From Candidatus Delongbacteria bacterium (GTDB taxonomy: Bacteria > UBA4055), in NCBI GenBank assembly GCA_016937995.1, contig JAFGVM010000001.1, positions 1 to 53,238 of the forward strand: a stretch of DNA of 53,238 nucleotides. The letters run 5' to 3'. Under the pieces are notes generated by a model. That model did no database searches. It was not told the DNA's origin and worked only from the letters and a program-made list of their open reading frames with translations. The translations under genes and the position numbers were made by a program. Of this stretch, positions 25,168 through 34,373 are shown piece by piece. Position 1 is the stretch's first letter. Every line of letters starts with the position of its first letter.

Positions 25168-26408
25168 ATGAAAACGAGATTCTATGCTATTACATCTTTG
25201 TATTTTATAGCAACAGGTCTATTTTTATTTTTAATACACGATGCATATAACTCTGAATTAAATACTTACCTGAATAAAAAGACTAATGATCTTCAAATAG
25301 CCTATGATAAAGTTGTTGAAACTTACAGTATTTCCGCAAAATTACTTTTCGACCTTGAAATAGATAACCCTGAGATCATGTCTTTAATATCTCAAACTAA
25401 AAATGCAGATAGTACCGGATTGACAATAATAAGAGAAGAATTATATAATAAACTATCACATACTTACAGGGATATGAGTAAGTATAACTACAGGCAACTA
25501 CATTTTCACTTAAGCGATAATACAAGCTTATTGAGATTCCACCGGCCTGAAAAATTTGGTGATGATCTATCTATTTTTAGAAGTACAGCAAGGAACACTA
25601 ACAAATATCAGACTTATTCACAAGGTTTTGAAGAAGGTGCAACATTGAGTGCTTTCAGATACGTTTTCCCTTTGCTGTACAAAAACGAGCATTACGGTTC
25701 GGTCGAACTGAGTGTTTCATACCTTGGGATAATCTCGAAAATTGAAGAAAATAAAGATATTGCATGCAGTTTCATGATATCAAGAGAAGTCATTAACTCA
25801 AAGATTTATAAATCTGAAAAAAATAATTATTTAACATGCAACGCAAATAAAGATTTCTATGTTGAAAAAGAGGGCCATGACAAGATCATCAAGAAACAGA
25901 TCAATGGAATAGAATACCCAAAAATATTCAAAATATTTTATCAAAATGCTGAAGCATAGGAAATATTCAACTCATTTAAATCGGGAACTCTTATTATATC
26001 TGTTGATGATAAAGATTTTACCGTTACTTTACTTAGGATACTCAATTTTGACAACCATCCTGTTGCTTATATTACCGCTATTGAGAAGGATGAATTCGGG
26101 AATAAGTTACTCCTAACATATACCTTGTACGGTGTCATCAGTTATCTTATAATCATTCTCTTTCTTACACTGCTACTAATCACTTTTTTGAAGAATAGGG
26201 AGCTTGAAAAGGCAAAGGAAAAGATCAAAGTATTAGACGGCCTGTTACCTATATGTTCTCATTGTAAAAGATAAGAGCTGACAATGGAGAATGGGAGCAG
26301 ATAGAAGCTTATATCGATAAGAAATCTGAAGCCAAATTCAGTCATTCAGTCTGTCCTGAATGCGCTAAAGAACATTACGGCTCTTACCTTGACAGCAGAA
26401 ATAATTGA
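25168..26408 (+). pseudogene. Membrane sensor with C-terminal CxxC/CxxC module, disrupted twice
   Basis: The gene encoded a sensor with an N-terminal membrane helix (FYAITSLYFIATGLFLFLI), a periplasmic Cache/CHASE-like domain of about 260 residues and a second helix (GVISYLIIILFLTLLLI). A short cytoplasmic module followed, LPICSHCK...KIRADNGEWEQIEAYI...SHSVCPECAKEHYG. This CxxC...CxxC module resembles a putative zinc-binding element found in many bacterial signalling proteins. Two lesions break the frame. A TAG at 25957-25959 comes before EIFNSFKSGTLI, which continues in frame. The run AAAAG at 26266-26270 appears to lack one A, after which the module continues in another frame to a TGA at 26406-26408. 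AAAGGAAT precedes the ATG. It is probably a decaying gene, unless both are sequence errors. Confidence 0.8.
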
Positions 26409-26514
26409 CCATAAAGCTCTATACAACTTCCAATTTTTCAACTTGCAATTATCAAGTAAAATTTGCATTTTTCATTCTTAATTCATTTAAGAACATAACA
26501 AACCCGGAGTTTAA

Positions 26515-27921
26515 ATGCTTGAAAAGCAAAAAACTATTTCAAATGCTGTTTCGATTTCTGGAATAGGTCTGCACACAGGCTGCAAATCAACAATTATATT
26601 CAAACCTGCATCTGAAGATACAGGTATTATTTTTAGAAGAACTGACCTTGAAACTGTAGTTGACATCCCTGCGAAAATAGAATTTGTTGACAGTATTGCA
26701 AGAGGTACTATACTGAGTAATGACGGAGTCAAAATATATACTGTTGAGCATGTATTAGCTGCTATAATGGGATTATCCATAGATAATATTATCATTGAGC
26801 TTGATGCTGAAGAGCCACCGGTAATGGACGGAAGCGCTATAGATTTTGTAAATATCTTAAAGGGGATCACATTACAGCAGGATAAACCCAGACAATACTT
26901 CGAAGTAAAGGAAAATATTGTTTACAAAGATGAATCCAAAGGTATCGAGTTGATAGTCGTACCTTCAGATAAATTCCAGATCACTTACATGGTCGATTAT
27001 AACAATCCAGCACTCGGAACTCAGTTCACTACTATGTATGATCTTGAAGAAGAGTTCGAAAAAGATTATGCATCTACAAGAACTTTCTGTTTTCTGTCTG
27101 AAGTTGAGCATCTTAAGGAAGCAGGACTGATAAAAGGTGGATCGCTGGGAAACTCTGTGGTCATACTTGACAGAGAGCTAAGTAAAGAAGAAACCTCAAT
27201 GGTAGAAAAGAAACTTGGTATGGGCGAAGGTATTATCCCTGAAACTAAGGGAGTTCTAGGTTCTGTTGAATTCAGGTTTAAGAACGAACCTGTACGACAT
27301 AAAGCTTTGGACCTTATAGGTGATCTTGCATTACTTGGCAAACCTATCAGGGGTCATTTTCTATGTGCGAGAGGTGGGCATGCAGCTCATATTGAACTTG
27401 TAAAACTACTTAAGACTGCTGTTGAAAAACATTCACTTATAAACAAATTTAAAAGAAGTGCTGATGAATCTTATGTTTTCGATGTTAAAGACATTATGAA
27501 TCTATTGCAACACAGATATCCAATGCTATTGGTGGATAAAGTGGTTGAGATCACACCGAATAAAAGTATTGTCGGACTTAAGAATGTAACTTTCAATGAA
27601 GATTTCTTCAATGGACATTTCCCGGGGAATCCTATTATGCCTGGTGTTCTTATCGTAGAAGCTATGGGGCAAACTGGCGGATTATTGCTGATGAATTCAG
27701 TTGAGAATCCTAAAGATAAATTAGTTATGTTTACCGGTATTGACCAGATCAAATTCAGAAAACCGGTAGTACCTGGTGATCAGTTAATGATGCATGTAGA
27801 AATGGTAAGACCTCTATCAAGAGGTATCTGTAAAATGCATGGGGTCGCTTTTGTTGATGGTAAAAAAGCTGCCGAGGCACTTATGACTGCTTACGTTATG
27901 GATAAACCCAGTGATAAATAA
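26515..27921 (+). CDS. lpxC/fabZ: Bifunctional LpxC deacetylase / FabZ dehydratase
   Basis: The N-terminal half (about residues 1-300) is UDP-3-O-acyl-GlcNAc deacetylase, the committed step of lipid A synthesis. It has SISGIGLHTG, the zinc ligand His in VEHVLAAIMG, PPVMDGSA and the HKALDLIGD ligand pair. The C-terminal half (about 320-468) is 3-hydroxyacyl-ACP dehydratase with HRYPMLLVDKV and the catalytic NGHFPGNPIMPGVLIVEAMG. This fusion is common in Bacteroidetes, Chlorobi and relatives and supports the taxonomic placement. All listed catalytic residues are intact. CGGAG lies 6 bases before the ATG. LpxA follows after 17 bases. Confidence 0.96.
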   Translation: MLEKQKTISNAVSISGIGLHTGCKSTIIFKPASEDTGIIFRRTDLETVVDIPAKIEFVDSIARGTILSNDGVKIYTVEHVLAAIMGLSIDNIIIELDAEEPPVMDGSAIDFVNILKGITLQQDKPRQYFEVKENIVYKDESKGIELIVVPSDKFQITYMVDYNNPALGTQFTTMYDLEEEFEKDYASTRTFCFLSEVEHLKEAGLIKGGSLGNSVVILDRELSKEETSMVEKKLGMGEGIIPETKGVLGSVEFRFKNEPVRHKALDLIGDLALLGKPIRGHFLCARGGHAAHIELVKLLKTAVEKHSLINKFKRSADESYVFDVKDIMNLLQHRYPMLLVDKVVEITPNKSIVGLKNVTFNEDFFNGHFPGNPIMPGVLIVEAMGQTGGLLLMNSVENPKDKLVMFTGIDQIKFRKPVVPGDQLMMHVEMVRPLSRGICKMHGVAFVDGKKAAEALMTAYVMDKPSDK

Positions 27922-27938
27922 TATTTAAGGAATTAAAA

Positions 27939-28706
27939 ATGATACACCCTACTGCTATAGTATCAGAAAAAGCTCAAATTGGTAACAATGTTCAGATAGG
28001 ACCATTTACGATAATAGAAGATAAAGTTATCATCGGAGATAATTGTAAAATAGGTGCTCACGTAACAATTGCAGACGGAACAATATTACATAAAGACGTT
28101 GAGATATATAACGGTGCTGTACTTGGTACTGTACCACAGGACCTTAAATTTTCAGGTGAAGAGACCACTCTTGAGATCGGTGAAAGAACTGTGATCAGAG
28201 AATATGCTTTTTTGAACAGAGGTACAAAGGATAAATTTAAGACTGTTATTGGCAAAGACTGTTTTTTAATGGCGTTCGTTCACGTAGCCCATGATTGTTT
28301 TATAGGTGATAACTGTATCATCGGTAACGGGGCACAGATAGCAGGTCATATTTCTATCGATCATCATACAATTCTAAGCGGACATGTACTTGTTCACCAG
28401 TTCAGCAAGATCGGGTCATACTGTATGGTTGAAGGCGGAGCAAAAGTAAAAAGAGATATACCTCACTATTGTATGGCTGTCGGCGAACCTCTAAAATTCT
28501 CCGGATTGAATAAGATAGGACTTCAACGAAACGGATTTTCCACAGAGGATATTCAGGACATCTCTGATGCTTACAGGATAATCTATAGAAACGGACTTAC
28601 AACTGAAAAAGCAGTAGAACAGGTAGAAAAAGATTTTGTTGACAATAACATTGTTCTTAATATCACTGAATTTATCAGAGACTCTAAACGCGGTATTCTC
28701 AGGTAG
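27939..28706 (+). CDS. lpxA: UDP-N-acetylglucosamine acyltransferase LpxA
   Basis: This enzyme transfers a 3-hydroxyacyl chain from acyl-ACP to UDP-GlcNAc, the first step of lipid A synthesis. The 255-residue protein is a left-handed beta-helix made of hexapeptide repeats (IHPTAIVSEKAQIGNNVQIG, IGDNCKIGAHVTI). The catalytic His is H118 in HVAHDCFIGDN. The C-terminal helical part includes SGLNKIGLQRNGFS and matches the family. It follows LpxC-FabZ with AAGGAAT before the ATG and shares its operon. Confidence 0.96.
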   Translation: MIHPTAIVSEKAQIGNNVQIGPFTIIEDKVIIGDNCKIGAHVTIADGTILHKDVEIYNGAVLGTVPQDLKFSGEETTLEIGERTVIREYAFLNRGTKDKFKTVIGKDCFLMAFVHVAHDCFIGDNCIIGNGAQIAGHISIDHHTILSGHVLVHQFSKIGSYCMVEGGAKVKRDIPHYCMAVGEPLKFSGLNKIGLQRNGFSTEDIQDISDAYRIIYRNGLTTEKAVEQVEKDFVDNNIVLNITEFIRDSKRGILR

Positions 28707-28711
28707 CATAG

Positions 28712-29512
28712 ATGAGTATAGAATTTCTTGATACCGGAATTAATACCGGAACTTTTAATATGGCTGTTGATTTCTTCATGGCCAGGAATCATTTGGATAA
28801 ACCTGTTTTCAGGATCTATCGCTGGGACCCTTACTGCATTTCTCTTGGTTATCATCAGAAGCTCGAGGAAATTGATATTGAACGTTGTAAGCAAAACGGA
28901 ATTGATATTGTCAGGAGAGAGACTGGAGGAAGAGCTGTTTATCACTCTGAGGAAATTACTTATTCAATGATAATCCCGAAGAATTCGGAATTTTATTCAG
29001 ACTCCATACTGGAAGTTTACAATAAGATCAGCACTGTTCTTGTTAAAGCTTTAAAACTCTCCGGAATTGAAGGTGCTGAACTGGAAAATGGTAAAGCACC
29101 TGATTTTAAAGAACTTTACAAAGAAAAAATATCATCGGTATGCTTCTCTTCAACATCAACTTATGAAGTAGTGGTAAATGGGAAGAAATTAGTTGGAAGT
29201 GCTCAGAAAAGATTAAAAGAGTCAGTTTTACAGCACGGATCGATACTTTTCGGTAAAAAACATCTTGAGCTTATAGATCATCTTAATGTTGCAGAGAAGA
29301 GAAAACCCAGATTGAAAGAGATGACTTTAAATAAGACTGTTACTATTGAAGATGTTTCTGAAAATAAAGATCTTGATGAGTTCTATAAAACTTTCAAAAC
29401 AAATTTATCATTGGCATTATCTGAAGAATTTAATATATTAGTAGAAGAAGTAACGTTAAATGAAGATGAATTATTAAAAATAAGAGAAGCTGAAAAACAC
29501 TTTGATCTTTAA
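28712..29512 (+). CDS. Lipoate/octanoate acyltransferase (LipM/LplA family)
   Basis: This protein of the biotin/lipoate ligase fold either attaches lipoate or moves octanoyl groups onto lipoyl-dependent proteins in the cytoplasm. The 266 residues show RWDPYCISLGYHQ, the lipoyl-binding loop RRETGGRAVYHSEEITYS and the lysine segment KKLVGSAQKR, followed by QHGSILF. Cys144 in SSVCFSSTSTYEV sits where the nucleophile lies in LipM octanoyltransferases, so LipM-type activity is my first choice over LplA ligase. Family length is normal. It begins 5 bases after lpxA with no clear Shine-Dalgarno, so coupling is likely. Confidence 0.85.
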   Translation: MSIEFLDTGINTGTFNMAVDFFMARNHLDKPVFRIYRWDPYCISLGYHQKLEEIDIERCKQNGIDIVRRETGGRAVYHSEEITYSMIIPKNSEFYSDSILEVYNKISTVLVKALKLSGIEGAELENGKAPDFKELYKEKISSVCFSSTSTYEVVVNGKKLVGSAQKRLKESVLQHGSILFGKKHLELIDHLNVAEKRKPRLKEMTLNKTVTIEDVSENKDLDEFYKTFKTNLSLALSEEFNILVEEVTLNEDELLKIREAEKHFDL

Positions 29513-29524
29513 TTTGGAGGTAAT

Positions 29525-30280
29525 ATGAAGAAATTTTTACTGGTATTGATGATGCTCACAACGATCAGAGCATTCGGAATTTTCGGTTTCGGTGTCCACG
29601 CAGGTGTTGATAATACAAGTGTTGATAAATACGACAGATCCTTCCGTTTTGACATTGTGGGGAATGAATATTCCTATAGTATCACCAGAGATGAAATTTC
29701 AAATCCGTTCGTTTTCGGTGGTCAGGTTTATCTTGATATACCTTTAATACCTATCGGATTTGAGGTTGGATTTGAAGGAGCATGGGCAAGTTACAAATGG
29801 ACAGCTCCCGCTGTGATTACTGATGAAGTTGGAACAAACAATATTCCTCTTGAATTCATAGGTTATGATGTCGGTACATCAGGATACTCAGAAGAATTTT
29901 CTTTTGGAAGATTTTCAACTGATTTTACAGCTAAATGGTATGTTTTCGGATTTCCACCGGTAGTAAAAGTATTTTCATTCTATGTAGGTGGAGGAGCGGG
30001 ATTCCACTTTATTACTCCTTTGGTCTCTGAGGATCTGATAATTGCAGAACTGACAAAAAATACATCTATCCCGGCTTCAACGGAGATAGATATCGAAGCT
30101 CTGGTTGAAAGTAATGTTTCGATGGGATATCATTTTGTAACAGGTTTCAGAATAAAACCTCCTGTTCTGCCGGTTGCGATTAACATTGATTATAAATGGA
30201 CATGGACTGAAGAGAATGACTATGGTGATCCTACAAACAACTTTGGACTTATAAAGGGTTCTTTAAGTATGTATTTCTAG
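29525..30280 (+). CDS. Small outer-membrane beta-barrel protein
   Basis: Unrecognised family. A signal peptide (KKFLLVLMMLTTIRAFG) is followed by 230 residues rich in alternating hydrophobic strands and glycines (FGFGVHAGVD, FVFGGQVYLDIPLIPIGFEVGFEGAW, split here, and SFYVGGGAGFHF). It ends in GSLSMYF, with the terminal Phe of outer-membrane barrels. A role in transport or structure cannot be told. TTTGGAGG lies 4 bases before the ATG, and it closes the lpxC operon before a strong bidirectional terminator. Confidence 0.75.
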   Translation: MKKFLLVLMMLTTIRAFGIFGFGVHAGVDNTSVDKYDRSFRFDIVGNEYSYSITRDEISNPFVFGGQVYLDIPLIPIGFEVGFEGAWASYKWTAPAVITDEVGTNNIPLEFIGYDVGTSGYSEEFSFGRFSTDFTAKWYVFGFPPVVKVFSFYVGGGAGFHFITPLVSEDLIIAELTKNTSIPASTEIDIEALVESNVSMGYHFVTGFRIKPPVLPVAINIDYKWTWTEENDYGDPTNNFGLIKGSLSMYF

Positions 30281-30300
30281 AATTTACAGTCTGCTTCAAA

Positions 30301-30331
30301 AAAAGGGAACGCTATTGCGTTCCCTTTTTTT
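30301..30331. terminator. Bidirectional terminator
   Basis: AAAA-GGGAACGC (30305-30312)-TATT-GCGTTCCC (30317-30324)-TTTTTTT separates the convergent barrel gene and ddl. The stem resembles P2 copy b, but without the CTACG flank. Confidence 0.88.
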
Positions 30332-31316
30332 ATTCCCCTTCTATCAGTAGTTTCATTAAATCAGGAAAACTGTAACCTACCTTACTTGCACATTCCGGAA
30401 CTAACGAAAGCTCTGTCATCCCCGGCAAAGTATTTGCTTCAAGAAAATAAAATTCTCCATTCTTATCCAGAATAAAATCGATCCTGCAATAATCTTCACA
30501 ACCCAGCACTTCATTCATTTTAAGTGCGTAGGTATTTATAGTCTGTAGCTGACTTTGGGTTAATTCCGCAGGACATACATGTTTTGTTACACCCTCACTG
30601 TATTTGTGTTCATAGTCGTAAAAACCTTCATTTGGAATTAATTCTATCACAGGAAATGCTTTTTTATGGATAACAGGTATTGAGAGTTCTCTTCCTGAGA
30701 TATATTCTTCTATCATAAATTCATCATTGATATTATGCATCATAGCTATGGTCATAGGTATATCATCATCACTGTCCAGTATAGAAACTCCTATTGATGA
30801 ACCCTGTGCTAATGCCTTTATAACTACAGGATAGCTGTATTCCTTTGAGATCAGATCCTTTATCTCTCCTTCATCTGTCGTGGACAATATTTGCCATTTC
30901 GCAATAGGTACATTCACTTTCTGAGCATATAATTTACTTTCATTTTTATCCATACAAACTGCACTTGATACCGGGCCAGAACCGATATATTCAATATTCA
31001 GATCTTCAAGCATTTTCTGAACTTCACCATTTTCCCCTTCCCCACCATGCAGACCTATGAATACTTTATCAGGAGCAAGTTTTTTTAAAGTTTTTATCAA
31101 AGCTTCAGATTTATCATCTGTCTTCTGGATATGTAGATCTATTCCGTCATAAGTGAAATTTTCATCTGCTTCCAATACTGTACCGGGAAAAGCAGTGTCG
31201 ATAAAAATACTTTTATATCCGGCAATATGAATACCTTTCACTACAGCTCTGCTTGTTTTTAAACTTATCTCTCTTTCTGTTGAAAATCCACCTGCTAAAG
31301 TAACTATTTTCTTCAT
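30330..31316 (-). CDS. ddl: D-alanine--D-alanine ligase
   Basis: This enzyme joins two D-alanines with ATP for peptidoglycan precursors in the cytoplasm. The 328-residue ATP-grasp protein shows LAGGFSTEREISLKTS, FIGLHGGEGENGEVQ, the Mg-ATP loop IKALAQGSSIGVSIL, EEYISGRELSIPVI and the metal/D-Ala motif RIDFILDKNGEFYFLEANTL. All are family hallmarks at normal length. CGGAG precedes the ATG. A small secreted protein gene lies 13 bases upstream on the same strand. Confidence 0.96.
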   Translation of the reverse strand: MKKIVTLAGGFSTEREISLKTSRAVVKGIHIAGYKSIFIDTAFPGTVLEADENFTYDGIDLHIQKTDDKSEALIKTLKKLAPDKVFIGLHGGEGENGEVQKMLEDLNIEYIGSGPVSSAVCMDKNESKLYAQKVNVPIAKWQILSTTDEGEIKDLISKEYSYPVVIKALAQGSSIGVSILDSDDDIPMTIAMMHNINDEFMIEEYISGRELSIPVIHKKAFPVIELIPNEGFYDYEHKYSEGVTKHVCPAELTQSQLQTINTYALKMNEVLGCEDYCRIDFILDKNGEFYFLEANTLPGMTELSLVPECASKVGYSFPDLMKLLIEGE

Positions 31317-31329
31317 AAAGCAACTCCGT

Positions 31330-31815
31330 TTAAAGACCTTCCATTTTTTGATCTTCCTGTTCCTTTTTCTTCATCTTCTGTCTTGCAGCATACTCTTTTG
31401 TTGATATTATTAAATAATTTTCACTGATCTTATATGCTGCGAAATAGTCGCCTTCCTCTGTTTTCCAGAGTTTATTCTTTGATACACCCTTTGTTTCCAT
31501 TGATTTCCATATTCTCTTTTTGCCGTTCAATTTAAGAATATTGTCAACTTCATTATCTGTGATAGGTAAAGTGATGGATTGATCTTCTTTATCAAGTTTC
31601 ATATATGTTATCGCATCTACTTTGTTCTTGAAATAATGGATCACTATAAAAAATTCACCTTTTTCATACTGGAACAGATTGTTCTCTTCGTCATAGTTCA
31701 CACTCCCTCCATATCTTCGGACGCACTGCTCTCTTGTTTCATCGATCCTTGAAAGTAATTGCTGTTGAAATATGATCGTACTAAGGATGATCAATAATAG
31801 AATTTTAACTTTCAT
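31330..31815 (-). CDS. Small secreted protein of unknown function
   Basis: Not recognised. The 161 residues start with a signal peptide (KILLLIILSTIIFQQQLLS) and continue as RIDETREQCVRRYGGSVNYD, then alternating strands (EGDYFAAYKISENYLIIST). The C-terminus is highly charged (KKKEQEDQKMEGL). A periplasmic location is likely. AGGAG precedes the ATG, and ddl follows after 13 bases. No catalytic motif is visible. Confidence 0.75.
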   Translation of the reverse strand: MKVKILLLIILSTIIFQQQLLSRIDETREQCVRRYGGSVNYDEENNLFQYEKGEFFIVIHYFKNKVDAITYMKLDKEDQSITLPITDNEVDNILKLNGKKRIWKSMETKGVSKNKLWKTEEGDYFAAYKISENYLIISTKEYAARQKMKKKEQEDQKMEGL

Positions 31816-31930
31816 TGTTTGCTCCTGTATTACTTTTGTAGCTTAAGTAAAAAATAAGCATAAACTTTACTTGTAGCAAGAAGGAAAATTGATTCACATA
31901 GTTTTAATCAGATCATAATAAATAAATTCG

Positions 31931-32014
31931 TTGGGGAAGGCTTCTACGCCTTCCCGCTTTGGGTTATTTGAATTGAAAACCATAAGCGGGAGACCGTGGA
32001 AGGTCTCCCCTACG
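31931..32014. repeat. Compound palindrome made of two P2 copies (g, h) and a bridging stem
   Basis: GGGAAGGC/GCCTTCCC (31934-31955) and GGGAGACC/GGTCTCCC (31988-32009) flank a third pair, CCCGCTT (31953-31959) with AAGCGGG (31984-31990). The outer flanks GTTGGGG and CCCCTACG are mirror images of the P2 flank. It lies between the divergent start codons of the small secreted protein and the MFS gene. Confidence 0.75.
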
Positions 32015-32077
32015 CATTTGCATTGGGCTGATTAAATTCACTTGTAATATCACGATATACAAACTATATTTTCAACT

Positions 32078-33328
32078 ATGCAAGAGACATACAACATAAT
32101 AAATAAAGACCCTCAGATCTGGAAATTCAGTTTCTACGGATTTTTCAAAAATCTCAAGTTCTTCGAACCATTCCTGATAATCTTCCTAATGCAGTCCGGA
32201 CTGAATCTCTTCCAGATAGGACTTCTTTATTCAGTCAGAGAAATAATGTCATTTGTCTTTGAAATTCCATCAGGTATTCTTGCAGATAACTACGGAAAGA
32301 AAAAGGAACTACTGCTATGTTTTGCATTCTACATATTTTCATTCACTGTATTCTTCTTCAGCACTGAATTCTGGCAATTTTCTATAGCAATGATATTCTT
32401 CGGTCTCGGAGAAGCGTTCAGATCAGGAACCCATAAAGCAATGATAATGACATATCTGGAAGAAAAGAACTGGTTTATGCACAAGAACTTTGTCTATGGA
32501 AAAACAAGATCTTTCTCAATGATAGGATCAGCGTTTTCATCAATACTATCAATAGTATTCTTATTCCAGTTCGAACAATTGAAATTTTTATTTATAATTT
32601 GTGTAATTCCTTACATTGCAGATATGATACTGATAGCTTCTTACCCTGCATCACTGGATGTAAAGGTCAGGAGCAAATTCAATTTTAAGGAATTTTTCAG
32701 TGACAGTGTAATACATTTCAAGAGAGTTTTAAAGAGCACTGAAATATTGAAGACCATTACATCATCATCATTCTTTGATGCAACATTCTCCAGTATAAAA
32801 GATTATATTCAGCCTATTCTTGCTATTCTTATAACATCCAGCACACTGGTACTTTACTTTAACCTTGACGAAAAACAGACTTTGAAGTTCTCTCTGGCTG
32901 TGATATACATGATCATTTATATTTTCAGTGCTTACGCTTCCAGAAATGTTTATAAATTGAATAAGAAAAGATCATCGGCAAGATTGATGGGCATAACAAT
33001 GAATATTCTTGGATTTACATCATTATTCATAGCATTTTCAGTTAACTTCAACTTATTTCTACTGATAGCATTAAGTTTCTTCTTCCTTTACATACTGAAG
33101 AATGTCCGGAGACCTATGTTCGTAGATGTTATCAGTGATATAATGGAAAAAGACCAGAGAGCTACGGTCCTTTCAGTTGAAAATCAACTGACTGCCATAT
33201 TTACTATAGTATTTGCTCCGGTATTTGGATTCATTGCCGACAATTCTTCTTTCACCGTATTATTTATGATCATTGCTGTTTTAGCTTTCGTGATGAATTT
33301 TATCGCCCGTGTTCCTGAAAAAAGATAA
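32078..33328 (+). CDS. Major facilitator superfamily transporter
   Basis: This is a predicted 12-helix inner-membrane carrier of 416 residues with unknown substrate. After a short cytoplasmic start it has GLNLFQIGLLYSVREIMSF and the loop 2-3 motif A equivalent SGILADNYGKKKELLL. A long central loop (KVRSKFNFKEFFSDSV) lies between helices 6 and 7. The C-terminal half includes RRPMFVDVISDIMEKDQRATVLSV, split here at the conserved DxxxxxxRATVLS segment typical of drug-efflux-like MFS proteins. The ATG has no obvious Shine-Dalgarno and lies 60 bases past the compound palindrome. Confidence 0.88.
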   Translation: MQETYNIINKDPQIWKFSFYGFFKNLKFFEPFLIIFLMQSGLNLFQIGLLYSVREIMSFVFEIPSGILADNYGKKKELLLCFAFYIFSFTVFFFSTEFWQFSIAMIFFGLGEAFRSGTHKAMIMTYLEEKNWFMHKNFVYGKTRSFSMIGSAFSSILSIVFLFQFEQLKFLFIICVIPYIADMILIASYPASLDVKVRSKFNFKEFFSDSVIHFKRVLKSTEILKTITSSSFFDATFSSIKDYIQPILAILITSSTLVLYFNLDEKQTLKFSLAVIYMIIYIFSAYASRNVYKLNKKRSSARLMGITMNILGFTSLFIAFSVNFNLFLLIALSFFFLYILKNVRRPMFVDVISDIMEKDQRATVLSVENQLTAIFTIVFAPVFGFIADNSSFTVLFMIIAVLAFVMNFIARVPEKR

Positions 33329-33360
33329 CTGTCATTCTCGGACTCGATCCGGGAATCCAG
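33329..33360 (+). repeat. Hairpin repeat P1, diverged copy 3
   Basis: TCTCGGA (33336-33342) and TCCGGGA (33348-33354) around CTCGA, inside CTGTCATT...GGAATCC, follow the MFS stop codon directly. Confidence 0.55.
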
Positions 33361-33393
33361 GAGTATTAAAATTTGGATATGTTTTTATTAAAA

Positions 33394-33421
33394 ATGGGGA
33401 CGATAAGAATTCGTCCCCTAC
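33394..33421. repeat. Palindrome repeat P2, copy i (possible terminator)
   Basis: GGGGACGA (33396-33403) pairs with TCGTCCCC (33411-33418), followed by TACATTTT. It lies between convergent genes and may stop transcription from either side. Confidence 0.7.
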
Positions 33422-33435
33422 ATTTTGTAAATAAT

Positions 33436-34317
33436 TTAATCTTTACCACCCTTCGCAACCATTTCCAAAGCATCCTCAATATCTCCCGGTGCTCCCATAA
33501 TGCCCATAAAACTATGGGACCCCATCATAGAAAGGTCAGGAAAGTTTATTGCAATTCTGAACTTTGTATGAAGTGCTATAACTTCTTTACCAGTGATCAT
33601 AATTTCGTAAGGTAAATGAGCGGTTGAACGAATTGGTTTAAAATCGATCTCATCCATGACGAATTTATCAGCTCCTTCACCAACAGATAAAGAGACACCG
33701 AAAACTGTTTCTTTCTTTCCGGGAATATCAATTCTGTAAACTTTTGAAGTACCGCCTGCTTTCATCTCTAACCCTTTTTCAACCATTGAAACAGCCTGCT
33801 CATAGCTATTATACTCTTCCAGCTCTAATACATCTTCAAAATACGGCATCATTATCTTGTAGTGATAATCTTCTATATCTTCTGCTTCTAATCCTTCTTC
33901 CGGACCGAATTCACTGATAAAACCCAATGCTTTTTTCATACCTTCATAGACAGGTTTCATATCACCCTTCATCTGATATGCATAGAACATATAAACAGGA
34001 TTTGTGTAGCTTACCTGTACCTTACCGTTCAATTCTGTTATGGAAATTCTCTGGGCAGCCCCAAACCCTCCATAGTTTGATCTGGATGAAAGCTCTTTTA
34101 ATTTCTCATTGCTCACAATGATTATCATGGAATTTTCGTATGGAGAATACTCCCCTGCAATTTCAAACCCTTCCTTTATCATCTTAGCTTTAACATCTTT
34201 CGCAACAGAATCTATTACACCCTCTTCATGAATTGCCAGTATAAAAGGTTTGTAAAGAATCTCTTTCGCATTCAATATTAAAATCAATGACAATAAAATC
34301 ATTATTATCTTTTTCAT
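33436..34317 (-). CDS. Exported protein, possibly DUF302-like
   Basis: Function unknown. A signal peptide (KKIIMILLSLILILNA) precedes YKPFILAIHEEGVIDSVAKD and GFEIAGEYSPYENSMIIIVS, then GGFGAAQRISI and VSYTNPVYMFYAYQM. This pattern resembles a family of uncharacterised periplasmic proteins related to DUF302, with two similar alpha-beta halves; I recall no biochemical role. Residues 230-293 contain a Met/Gly-rich tail (MMGSHSFMGIMGAPGD). AGGGAGAT lies before the ATG. The gene is transcribed alone, divergently from the PAS gene. Confidence 0.65.
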   Translation of the reverse strand: MKKIIMILLSLILILNAKEILYKPFILAIHEEGVIDSVAKDVKAKMIKEGFEIAGEYSPYENSMIIIVSNEKLKELSSRSNYGGFGAAQRISITELNGKVQVSYTNPVYMFYAYQMKGDMKPVYEGMKKALGFISEFGPEEGLEAEDIEDYHYKIMMPYFEDVLELEEYNSYEQAVSMVEKGLEMKAGGTSKVYRIDIPGKKETVFGVSLSVGEGADKFVMDEIDFKPIRSTAHLPYEIMITGKEVIALHTKFRIAINFPDLSMMGSHSFMGIMGAPGDIEDALEMVAKGGKD

Positions 34318-34373
34318 TATCTAATCTCCCTATTTTTCATAAATGTAACTTACATATTATAATATAAAAATGA

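Noticed and set aside
25957-25959. TAG read as an amino acid (recoding)
   Set aside because: The same gene also has a frameshift, and intact neighbours give no sign of recoding, so decay or sequencing error is simpler.
26425-26475. Possible fourth heptamer-like array before lpxC
   Set aside because: CAATTTTTCAACTTGCAATT shows only loose similarity and no regular 7-base period.
26511-26870. Minus-strand open frame opposite the start of lpxC
   Set aside because: Shadow of the LpxC coding strand with no ribosome binding site or domain.
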